Origin: Actomonas aquatica
GTDB taxonomy: Bacteria > Verrucomicrobiota > Verrucomicrobiia > Opitutales > Opitutaceae
Assembly: GCF_019679435.2 (NCBI RefSeq)
Contig: NZ_CP139781.1
Coordinates: 3,815,753 to 3,879,752 of the forward strand
Direction: 5' to 3'
DNA length: 64,000 nt
Shown here: in pieces, positions 7,712-14,302 of the stretch
Layout of the letters: every line of letters begins with the position of its first letter
Numbering within the stretch: position 1 is the stretch's first letter
Notes under the pieces: generated by a model
Told to the model about the DNA's origin: nothing
The model's database searches: none
The model's input: only the letters and a program-made list of their open reading frames with translations
Translations under genes and position numbers: made by a program

Positions 7712-8860
7712 TCACCAGCCCGTGAGCTGGCGGGCGGTGGGCGCGATCTCGGTGGCGATTTGCTCCATCTGGAAAACCACCGGATGGGCGTTGAGTGGCG
7801 TGCCGGGCTGGTGTGACACCTCAACGACGGCGATGCGGTCGGAGTCGAAACCGAGGGCAGGCGCGGCGGTGGCGAGTTCGTGGAGCCAACGATAGAGGGT
7901 CGTTCGTTTTTCGGGATCGGAGCTGTCGGGATCGGCCGGATGAGGGTGCTGCATGGGGCTGCCACAGAGGATCACGGCGGCATCGGGGTGCAGGCGATGG
8001 AGGCGCGACAGCAGGTTGCGGTAGGTGGACTTGAAATGGGCCGCGTCGGGGACTCCGAGGTTGAAGTCGTTCTGGCCCAGCATGATGACGATCAGATCGG
8101 GCGTGTAGCGGCTGTGATCCCAGAGGTATTCGGGGTCGGCGGGCGTCTCGGGATGATCGGGCACGGCGCGCTCGAAGAAGGCCGGCGCGTTGGCCTGATC
8201 GGTGCGACCATCCCAGGTGCGGATGAGGCCACGACCGCCGTAAGCGACGATGTTGACCTCGGCGCCTAGGGAGCGCGCGAGGATCCAGCCCCAAGTGCGG
8301 GCGGCGTTGTTGGTGCGCGGCGTGGGGTCGGGCGTGGGCGGGAGCTGCTCGACGTAGTGGCCGGTGGTGATGGAGTCGCCGATCACCAGCACGCGACGGT
8401 CGCGAGGCGCCGGCGCGGCGAGGAGTTGGGTGGCAGTCGGATCAAACTCGAGTCCGCCAAAAGTCACGATGCCCTGCCATGCCTCGGTGCGGCGAACGAG
8501 CGACACGAGCCGACCGGACTCGGGAGCCGGTCCGGATGGCAGCGGGACAAGGTTGTCGCCCTCCTCCAGCTGCAGCACGGCGTCCGGGGCGCCATTGATG
8601 GAGAGGTTAAAGAAGCAGGTGTCGCTGTCGGCGTGCAGACGAATCGCGGGCGCCTCACCGGTGTAGGTGAAGCGCAGCTCGATGCCCGGAAAAGCCATGA
8701 GCAGACCGGAGCCATCGGCGGTAGGCGCGGTGCGGCCGATCACGGTGAGGGCCGGTGAAGTCGGCGGCAGAGTCTCGGCGTGCGACATGAGAGCGGAAGC
8801 GGTGAAGCAGAAGGAAAGACCCGCGGCGGAAAGCCAGCGAGACAGCGAACAACGAAGCAT
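7712..8860 (-). CDS. SGNH-type esterase with N-terminal jelly-roll, CE2-like (acetyl xylan esterase family)
   Basis: The 382-residue secreted protein has a signal peptide (SLSRWLSAAGLSFCFTASAL). A beta-sandwich of about 110 residues (FPGIELRFTYTGEAPAIRLH and following) precedes the SGNH core. The core has block I VLVIGDSITTG (nucleophile Ser), block II glycine in YGGRGL, block III LGQNDF (Asn) and a C-terminal NAHP histidine near residue 358. The usual Asp before the His is replaced (NAHP instead of DxHP), as is known for the Ser-His dyad of CE2 enzymes. The jelly-roll plus SGNH order is that of carbohydrate esterase family 2, which removes acetyl groups from xylan or glucomannan. Plant-polysaccharide use fits the other secreted glycan genes, but the substrate is inferred. 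Confidence 0.8.
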   Translation of the reverse strand: MLRCSLSRWLSAAGLSFCFTASALMSHAETLPPTSPALTVIGRTAPTADGSGLLMAFPGIELRFTYTGEAPAIRLHADSDTCFFNLSINGAPDAVLQLEEGDNLVPLPSGPAPESGRLVSLVRRTEAWQGIVTFGGLEFDPTATQLLAAPAPRDRRVLVIGDSITTGHYVEQLPPTPDPTPRTNNAARTWGWILARSLGAEVNIVAYGGRGLIRTWDGRTDQANAPAFFERAVPDHPETPADPEYLWDHSRYTPDLIVIMLGQNDFNLGVPDAAHFKSTYRNLLSRLHRLHPDAAVILCGSPMQHPHPADPDSSDPEKRTTLYRWLHELATAAPALGFDSDRIAVVEVSHQPGTPLNAHPVVFQMEQIATEIAPTARQLTGW

Positions 8861-8888
8861 GCCGCTTCATCGCACGACGCCCAAAAGA

Positions 8889-8952
8889 GCGCAAAACCGG
8901 ACTGCGGAAAACTGCAGTCACCAAATGGTTGCAGGTAGGCCGGGTTTTGCGC
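8889..8952. repeat. Inverted repeat between the esterase and the RNA methyltransferase
   Basis: GCGCAAAACC (8889-8898) pairs with GGTTTTGCGC (8943-8952) across a 44-nt loop that itself holds CTGCAG-type short palindromes. It lies just upstream of the minus-strand esterase start. It may affect its leader RNA, or it may be a remnant of a repeat. Confidence 0.5.
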
Positions 8953-8985
8953 GCTGCCGGTCCTGCCCGTGCCGGCCGGCCGAGG

Positions 8986-9013
8986 CAAAATTCAAAGATA
9001 TAAGATTGACCCC
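8986..9013. repeat. AT-rich 28-mer resembling a dispersed repeat end
   Basis: The stretch starts CAAAATTCAAAGATATAAG and ends ATTGACCCC. It contrasts sharply with the GC-rich surroundings. From memory, very similar 28-mers are scattered in many bacterial genomes near REP-associated transposases; I cannot verify that here. It lies 5 nt from the stop of the RNA methyltransferase gene. Confidence 0.4.
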
Positions 9014-9018
9014 TTTGG

Positions 9019-10353
9019 CTAGGATTTCACCAACGTCACGACGCACTCGAGGTGGCGGGTTTGGGGGAAGAGGTCGAAGGGCTGGACGGCGGTGAGGCGG
9101 TAGCCGGCTGCCTTGAAATGGACCAGGTCGCGCATCTGGGTGGCGGGGTCACAACTCACGTAAACGACCGCCCGCGGGCCGTATTCAAAAAGCTGAGACA
9201 GGAAACTTTCATCGCAGCCTTTGCGCGGCGGATCGATGAGCACGACGGTGTCGGCCGGCGGCAGGTCCGTCTCGAGTCCGGCAAAGATGGCGGCGGCGTC
9301 GCCGGCCTGAAAGGTGGCGTTGGTCAGGCCGTTGGCCGCGGCGTTTTCCGTCGCGAACTGCACGCTGGTTTCGCTGATCTCGATGCCGCGCACTTTCTCA
9401 AAGGCGCTGGCGCAACTGAGCGCGAAGAGGCCGCTGCCACAGTAGGCGTCCACCATGTAGCGCGCGCCGGTCGCCGCCGCCTGGTCGCGGGCGTAGCCGG
9501 TGAAAGCGGGCAGGATGAAGGGGTTGTTCTGGAAAAAGTCGCGGGCAAGGAAGTGTAGTTTCAGGGCTCCGACTTGTTCGTGAATGATGGCGTCGTGGGA
9601 GGTGACGACCCCTTCGGTGGCGTGGCGCAGGAGGAGGGTGGCGCCTTTTTTGTAGGCACCGGCAGCGAGGTTGGCGCGGACTTCGGACCGGATCTGCGGC
9701 AGGTGCGCGTTGATCGCGTCGGTTGCGATGAGGCACTCCGGCACGTCGATGATGTGGTTGCGGGTGCCTTGGCGGAGGAAGCCGATGGGTTGCGCCGACG
9801 CGTCGTCGCCGTCGCGCGGGAGGTTGAAGTGCGGGGTGATCTTGGAACGGTAGCCGAATTTTTCGGGCGAGCCGATGACGGGGTTCACCGGATGCGTGAG
9901 GCCGGCCATGTGTTCGAGCAGTTCCTCGACCTGCTGGCGCTTCCAGACGAGCTGGGCGTCGTAGTTGAGATGTTGATACTGGCAGCCACCGCATTCACCA
10001 AAGAGCGGACAGCGCGGGGTGACGCGGTCGGGTGACGGGGTGAGGACTTCGATCAGATCGGCTTCGGAGAAATTCTTCTGGTTGCGGAAAACGCGGGCGC
10101 GGACGCGTTCGCCCGGCAGGCTGAAGGGGACCATGACCACCCACGTGGATTTTGGATTCTCGATTTCGGATTCTTGATTGGCCGGCTGGTCGCTGGTCGC
10201 TGATTGCTGATCGCTGGCGAGTTCCACGCGGCCGAGGCCTACGCCGCGGTTGGTGAGCGTCGTGATCTCGAGCTCGATTTCGGCGTGATAGGGGAACGGG
10301 AAGTCCCGACGGGTTTTGGTCTTATTGCGGCCCACGGAACACACGGAATACAC
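9019..10353 (-). CDS. 23S rRNA (uracil-C5)-methyltransferase, RumA/RlmD-like
   Basis: SAM-dependent enzyme making 5-methyluridine in RNA. The order is a TRAM-type N-terminal beta domain, a four-cysteine [4Fe-4S] motif beginning CPLFGECGGCQYQHL, then a class I methyltransferase fold (DAYCGSGLFAL, LIDPPRKGCDE) with the catalytic cysteine in YVSCDPAT. At 444 residues it has the expected size. RlmD, RlmC and TrmA cannot be told apart safely; the Fe-S cluster excludes TrmA. The TRAM domain is interrupted by about 25 polar residues (LASDQQSATSDQPANQESE and following) encoded by a short-repeat insertion at 10148-10219. The start is uncertain: the candidates are GTG codons at 10353, 10344 and 10335, all inside another repeat. 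Confidence 0.85.
   Translation of the reverse strand: MYSVCSVGRNKTKTRRDFPFPYHAEIELEITTLTNRGVGLGRVELASDQQSATSDQPANQESEIENPKSTWVVMVPFSLPGERVRARVFRNQKNFSEADLIEVLTPSPDRVTPRCPLFGECGGCQYQHLNYDAQLVWKRQQVEELLEHMAGLTHPVNPVIGSPEKFGYRSKITPHFNLPRDGDDASAQPIGFLRQGTRNHIIDVPECLIATDAINAHLPQIRSEVRANLAAGAYKKGATLLLRHATEGVVTSHDAIIHEQVGALKLHFLARDFFQNNPFILPAFTGYARDQAAATGARYMVDAYCGSGLFALSCASAFEKVRGIEISETSVQFATENAAANGLTNATFQAGDAAAIFAGLETDLPPADTVVLIDPPRKGCDESFLSQLFEYGPRAVVYVSCDPATQMRDLVHFKAAGYRLTAVQPFDLFPQTRHLECVVTLVKS
10148..10219. repeat. Short degenerate tandem repeats inserted in the methyltransferase gene
   Basis: Two kinds of about 7-8 nt words run in series: GATTTTGGATTCTCGATTTC and then GGTCGCTGGTCGCTGATTGC. 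The reading frame stays open and yields a polar linker in the TRAM domain where homologues have a short loop. The style matches the intergenic repeat blocks at 11229, 31231 and 33701. Confidence 0.7.
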
Positions 10354-10401
10354 GGAAAGGTGAAAACCGAGTGTTTTCTTTTCGTGTCTTTTGGTGTGTT
10401 T
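10328..10401. repeat. Repeat block of CACGGAA words and partial inverse
   Basis: CCACGGAACACACGGAATAC followed by ACGGAAAGG gives three CACGGAA-type words at about 9-10 nt spacing. Downstream, TTTTCGTGTCTTTTGGTGTG is a loose inverse. The block lies between two divergent RNA methyltransferase genes, so it holds both leaders, and it supplies the GTG start candidates of the minus-strand gene. Confidence 0.6.
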
Positions 10402-10418
10402 GGTGGGCTTTTCGAGCC

Positions 10419-11225
10419 ATGGAACCCGAGGTCATTACCAGTTTGCAGAATCCGCGCGTGAAGCAGCTTGTGAAGCTGCGCGACCGGCGTCCGCGGGATC
10501 AGGCGGGTCAGTTTCTGGTGGAGGGCTTTCGGCAGATTCGCCGGGCGCTGGACAAGGGTTACGCGCCGGTGGAGCTGTATGTGTGTCCGGAATGGTATCC
10601 GGGTGAACAGGGCAACGAGGCGGGTTTGATCGCCGATGCGCAGGCAGCGGGGGCGCGGGTGTTTGAGTTGAGCAAGTCAGCTTTCGCCAAGGTGGCCTAT
10701 CGCGAGCGGCCCGATGGGCTGTTGGCGGTGTTGCCGCAGTGGCAGAACGGGCTCGATGACCTGCCGCTCTCCCCCACCCCGTTTTTGTTGGTGGTCGAGG
10801 CGATCGAAAAGCCGGGCAACCTAGGCACGATTCTGCGCAGCGCCGATGCGGCGGGCGTGGATGGCCTGATTGTGTGCGACCCGGTGACGGATTTGTTTAA
10901 TCCCAACGTGGTGCGGGCCTCGACCGGGGTGTTGTTTTCGGTGCCGGTGGCGATCGCCGAGAGTGACGCGGTGCGGGCTTGGTTGCAGGCGAAAGGTATC
11001 CGCAGTGTGGCGACAACGCCGTCGGCGACGCAGTTGCACACCGACGCCGATTTGACCGGATCCATGGCGATCGTGATGGGCAGCGAGCAATACGGCCTGA
11101 GCGACGACTGGCTGCGCGAAGCGGACGACCGCGTGCGCATTCCGATGGCGGGTCAGGCGGATTCGCTGAACGTGGCGATGGCGACGATCATCACGCTGTT
11201 CGAGGCGGTGCGGCAGCGAAACTAG
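10419..11225 (+). CDS. TrmH/SpoU-family RNA 2'-O-methyltransferase
   Basis: The 268-residue SPOUT methyltransferase has an N-terminal substrate-binding domain (ITSLQNPRVKQLVKLRDRRP, typical of the RlmB/TsnR group). The three SpoU motifs follow: motif 1 EKPGNLGTILRSADAAG, motif 2 IVMGSEQYGLSD, and motif 3 IPMAGQADSLNVAMATIITLFE, which forms the knot. It methylates the ribose of rRNA or tRNA; the exact site is unknown. The start is the ATG at 10419 (MEPEVITSLQ); the frame extends 48 nt further upstream through repeat sequence, which is unlikely to be translated. It is divergent from the RumA-like gene. Confidence 0.9.
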   Translation: MEPEVITSLQNPRVKQLVKLRDRRPRDQAGQFLVEGFRQIRRALDKGYAPVELYVCPEWYPGEQGNEAGLIADAQAAGARVFELSKSAFAKVAYRERPDGLLAVLPQWQNGLDDLPLSPTPFLLVVEAIEKPGNLGTILRSADAAGVDGLIVCDPVTDLFNPNVVRASTGVLFSVPVAIAESDAVRAWLQAKGIRSVATTPSATQLHTDADLTGSMAIVMGSEQYGLSDDWLREADDRVRIPMAGQADSLNVAMATIITLFEAVRQRN

Positions 11226-11228
11226 GGA

Positions 11229-11320
11229 ATTTTGAATGGTGAATAGTGAATGGTGAATGGTGAAACCCGGGCCACCTGCAGTCCTTTCACCATTCTCTAT
11301 TCACCATTCTTCATTCTACG
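11229..11320. repeat. Large imperfect inverted repeat of 7-8 nt words
   Basis: The left half, TTTTGAATGGTGAATAGTGA followed by ATGGTGAATGGTGAAA, is answered after a GC-rich loop by TTTCACCATTCTCTATTCAC then CATTCTTCATTC. The words GAATGGT and GAATAGT repeat at 7-8 nt steps. The block lies between two convergent genes. Its right half encodes the last five residues and the stop of oleD. It could fold into a hairpin of about 35 bp. Confidence 0.8.
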
Positions 11321-12367
11321 GATCAGTTCTTGGGTGCCTTCGGCCATGGTGATGGTGGGCTCGTAACCGAGGTCGCGCTTGGCGGCGGTGAGGTTGAACC
11401 AGTGGTCCTTGGCGAGTTCGGCGGCGATGAAACGGGTCATGGGCGGTTCGCCTTTGAGCGGGAGCAGGCGCCAGAGGGTTTCGCAGACGGCGCCGATGCG
11501 GGAGGCGGCGGCGAGGGAAATGCGCTTGGTGAGCGGCGGTTCGCCGAGGCCGGTGAGCAGCTCGTTGATCCAATCCCAGAGGTTCACCGGCTCGTCGTTG
11601 GTGATGAAATAAGCCCGCCCGGCCGCTGCCGGAAGTTCCTTATGCGCAAGGGTATCTGCGGAACCGTCACGTAATACGTGACAAGTGGAGAGGGCGGTTT
11701 CGGCGGCGAGGTGGGCGGCGGTGGCGTTGGTGATGTGCACCATGTCGACGCGGTTTTGGCCGGTGCCGACGATGCGCAGGCGGCCGGCGCGGGCGCGGGC
11801 GAGGATGCGCGGCACGAGGTGCGGGTCGCCGGGGCCCCAGATGAGGTGGGGGCGCAGGGCGGTGGTGAGAAAGCCGGGACGGTTGACCGCGAGCACGGCC
11901 TTTTCGGCGATGGCTTTCGTGAGCGGATAAGGGCTGGGGCAGTCGGTCGTGAGCGGCAGGGATTCGTCGGCGTCGGCGAGGTCGCGGCCGTTGTAGACGA
12001 CGCTGGGCGTGCTGGTGTGGATGAAGCGTTGCACGCCGGCGGTCTGCGCGGCGGCGAGCAGAGTCTCGGTGGCGGTGACGTTGTCGCGGTAGAAGTCGTC
12101 ATAGCGGCCCCAGACGCCGACGCGGGCGGCGACGTGGAAGACGGTCCCTACGCCTTCCACGGCGGCGGCGCAGGTGGTCGGGTCGTGCAGGGCGCCAGTG
12201 ACGACGCGGATGCCGCGGGCGGTGAGCGCGGGGCGCGGCTGGCGCGAGACGACGGTCACGTTGCGACCGGCGGCGAGGAGTTGGTCGACGAGATGGGAGC
12301 CGAGGAAGCCGGTGCCGCCGGTGACGAGGACGGGAGTGGTGGGAGGTTCGGGTTGCGGGTTGGCCAC
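11297..12367 (-). CDS. oleD: OleD-like 2-alkyl-3-oxoalkanoate reductase (short-chain NAD(P)-dependent)
   Basis: Extended short-chain dehydrogenase of the 3-beta-HSD type: VLVTGGTGFLGSHL for cofactor binding, a catalytic serine region (HTSTPSVVY) and the YxxxK pair in YPLTKAIAEK. The segments HLIWGPGDPHLVPRI and FITNDEPVNLWDWIN fit OleD, which reduces the beta-keto acid made by OleA in long-chain olefin synthesis. The identification is supported mainly by the gene lying 52 nt downstream of a clear oleC. The chosen start is GTG 12367, because the longer frame (to 12403) would read through a REP palindrome. About 20 residues around TCHVLRDGSADTLAH look inserted before AGRAYFITND and contain a perfect DNA palindrome. 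Confidence 0.85.
   Translation of the reverse strand: MANPQPEPPTTPVLVTGGTGFLGSHLVDQLLAAGRNVTVVSRQPRPALTARGIRVVTGALHDPTTCAAAVEGVGTVFHVAARVGVWGRYDDFYRDNVTATETLLAAAQTAGVQRFIHTSTPSVVYNGRDLADADESLPLTTDCPSPYPLTKAIAEKAVLAVNRPGFLTTALRPHLIWGPGDPHLVPRILARARAGRLRIVGTGQNRVDMVHITNATAAHLAAETALSTCHVLRDGSADTLAHKELPAAAGRAYFITNDEPVNLWDWINELLTGLGEPPLTKRISLAAASRIGAVCETLWRLLPLKGEPPMTRFIAAELAKDHWFNLTAAKRDLGYEPTITMAEGTQELIRRMKNGE
11666..11682. repeat. Perfect 17-nt palindrome inside oleD
   Basis: GTCACGTAATACGTGAC has perfect 7-nt arms around AAT. It falls in the part of oleD that looks inserted relative to the family, encoding the residues around CHVLRDG. It resembles a parS core but lacks the CACGTG centre. Confidence 0.55.
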
Positions 12368-12379
12368 GGAAGGACGGGG

Positions 12380-12404
12380 TGTCGGGCGTAAAGCCCGACC
12401 CACA
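12380..12404. repeat. REP-like palindrome between oleC and oleD
   Basis: TGTCGGGCGTAAAGCCCGAC plus CCACA is the same unit as at 505-530. It lies in the oleC-oleD gap, where it may form an RNA hairpin in the shared transcript. An extended oleD frame would translate it. Confidence 0.8.
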
Positions 12405-12419
12405 GGGAGGGTTGGTCGT

Positions 12420-14141
12420 TTAGGGGGGGCCCGACGGTTTGGCCGTGGCGGCCCACTTGGCGAGGGTGAGGCGGTGGATTTTGGCGTTGTGGCGGACGTC
12501 GACGGGGAAGCCGGGGTGCAGGTAAAAGGCTTCGACGCGGGCGGCGTGGGGGTGATCGGCGGCGAGGGTGCGCAGTTCCGCGATGAGGGTGGTCGCGGCG
12601 GTGGGGTTTTGCAGGAGCTGCGGGTCGCGGGGCTCGATGACGAGGGCCGGGCGTTGCGTCGGGCGCTGGCCGAGCCCGACGAGGGCGGTGCGGCGGACGG
12701 CGGCGTGTTGGTTGAAGATGGGTTCGACTTGTTCGGTGAAGAGCGGGCCGGTGGCGGTTTCGACGCGCTCGGCGGCGCGGCCGCAGAACCAGAGGCGGCC
12801 GTAGTCGTCGAGGTAACCGCAGTCGCCCATGCGATGCCAGGCGGCGGCAGAGCCGCCGGAAATCCCAGGCTCTAAATGACTAAATCCTAAATCGGAGTTG
12901 GCGGGGATTTTCGCCCGCGCGGTGGCGTCGGGTAGGGCGTCGTAGGACTGGGTGACGGTGGGGCCGCGGACGATGATTTCGCCGATCTTGAGGGGCGGGA
13001 GGGTTTTGATCTCTGACTCGGTGGCGATGGGGTCGTCGGTGAGCGCGATGATTTTGACCTCGTTGGGCGCGATGATGTGGCCGACGCAGGTGCCGGCGCC
13101 GGTGCGGGTGGCGGCGGCGGTGTGTTCGATGACGGTGGTGGCGTCGATGGTGGCGACGGGCAGGGCTTCGGTGGCGCCGTAGGGGCTGTGGAGTTCGCCG
13201 TTGGTGAGGATGGGCCGCATGAGTTCCCAAAGGGCCGGGGGCACGGGGGCGCCGGCGGAGAGCACGCGCTTCATGGTGGGCAGGGTGAGGCGCTGAGCGT
13301 GGCAGTGGCGGGCGATCTTGTGCCAGAGGGTCGGGGAGCCGAAGGAGTTGGTGACCTGTTCCTGGGTGATGGCTTGGACGATCTTGGCGGGGTCGACGGC
13401 GGCGGGTTTGGAGGGGTCGATTTCGGGGACGACAGTGGTCATGCCCAGCGCGGGGTTGAAGAGCGCGAAGATGGGCAGCATGGGGAGGTCGACCTCGCCG
13501 GGGCGGATTTCGAAGGTGTGGCGGATGAGTTCCACCTGGGCGTTGAACATGCCGTGGGCGTAGCAGACGCCTTTGGGGGCGCCGGTGGAGCCGGAGGTGA
13601 AGAGGATGGCGGCGAGTTCGTCGGTGGTGGAGGCGGCGACGGCGAGTTTGCCGGTGTCGCCGCGGTTGGAGAGGCGGGCGGTGGTGTCGCCGCGGGCGGC
13701 GATGCGGATGCGGACGGATTTGAAGGCGCCGCGGAAGAGGTGGCTGAGCAGGCGGGCGAGCGGGATGCCGAGCAGGGCGCGGGGTTGGGTGCGGCGGACG
13801 CAGGCGAGGAAGCTTTTGCGCCCCATGCCGGGGTCGATGACGACGGGCACGGCGCCGTGGGCAAAGAGGGCGAAGACGCTGGCGATGAGGGGCAGGCCCT
13901 GGCGGACCATGACGAGGACGCGGTCGCCGCGTTGCACGCCGGCGTGGCGGAGGCGGTGTTGCCAGGCGGCGGCTTCGGCTTCGAGTTCGGCGAAGCTGAG
14001 GGTGAGGTAGTCGATGGCACCGTCGGCGGTGCGGCCGCGGGGGATCTTGAGCGCCGGGGTGTGCGGCTGGCTGGCCGCCATCCGGGGAAGGTGGCGGGCG
14101 ATGTTGGCGGAGTCGGCTGGCGGAGGCGGTGGCGTCGGCAC
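12420..14141 (-). CDS. oleC: OleC, olefin beta-lactone synthetase (AMP-dependent)
   Basis: Adenylate-forming enzyme that converts the 2-alkyl-3-hydroxy acid from OleD into a beta-lactone, which OleB then decarboxylates to an olefin. It has the AMP-binding core LFTSGSTGAPKGV, then FALFNPALGMTTVVPEIDPS, SAGAPVPPALW, SPYGATEALPVA, GAGTCVGHIIAPNEVKII, RMGDCGYLDDYGRLWFCGR and the C-terminal VDVRHNAKIHRLTLAKWA, all as in known OleC proteins. The GTG at 14141 is chosen; a frame to 14219 would translate a REP element. A segment of about 12 residues (SDLGFSHLEPGISGG) before HRMGD is encoded by a short-repeat insertion. oleA and oleB are not next to it. Confidence 0.93.
   Translation of the reverse strand: MPTPPPPPADSANIARHLPRMAASQPHTPALKIPRGRTADGAIDYLTLSFAELEAEAAAWQHRLRHAGVQRGDRVLVMVRQGLPLIASVFALFAHGAVPVVIDPGMGRKSFLACVRRTQPRALLGIPLARLLSHLFRGAFKSVRIRIAARGDTTARLSNRGDTGKLAVAASTTDELAAILFTSGSTGAPKGVCYAHGMFNAQVELIRHTFEIRPGEVDLPMLPIFALFNPALGMTTVVPEIDPSKPAAVDPAKIVQAITQEQVTNSFGSPTLWHKIARHCHAQRLTLPTMKRVLSAGAPVPPALWELMRPILTNGELHSPYGATEALPVATIDATTVIEHTAAATRTGAGTCVGHIIAPNEVKIIALTDDPIATESEIKTLPPLKIGEIIVRGPTVTQSYDALPDATARAKIPANSDLGFSHLEPGISGGSAAAWHRMGDCGYLDDYGRLWFCGRAAERVETATGPLFTEQVEPIFNQHAAVRRTALVGLGQRPTQRPALVIEPRDPQLLQNPTAATTLIAELRTLAADHPHAARVEAFYLHPGFPVDVRHNAKIHRLTLAKWAATAKPSGPP
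12859..12897. repeat. Short degenerate tandem repeats inserted in frame in oleC
   Basis: The words AAATCCCA, TAAATGAC, TAAATCCT and AAATCGG follow each other at 8-10 nt steps in an otherwise GC-rich gene. Similar AAATCCCA words occur between genes at 61066-61093. The insertion falls in a loop before the conserved HRMGD motif. Confidence 0.65.
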
Positions 14142-14168
14142 GGTTGCGAGCCAGCTAAGGTGGGTCGG

Positions 14169-14294
14169 TGTCGGGCGTAAAGCTCGGGTGGTGGTGCCGA
14201 GGCTGGAAGCCTCGGCCACGGGGGGGCGGACGGGTGGCCGAGAGGCAGGGGGCCGAGGGGCAAAGCGAGAGCGGCCGAGACGGCCGCTGCTACA
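14169..14294. repeat. Cluster of three different REP-like palindromes
   Basis: Three hairpin units stand between rnd and oleC: TGTCGGGCGTAAAGCTCGGG (14169-14188), a degenerate member of the 505 family; GCCGAGGCTGGAAGCCTCGGC (about 14196-14216); and GCGGCCGAGACGGCCGC (14271-14287) followed by TGCTACA. They probably end or punctuate the minus-strand transcripts. Confidence 0.75.
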
Positions 14295-14302
14295 ACCGGG
14301 CG

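Noticed and set aside
11666-11682. GTCACGTAATACGTGAC as a parS site
   Set aside because: It is palindromic, but lacks the CACGTG centre and the TGTT/AACA ends.
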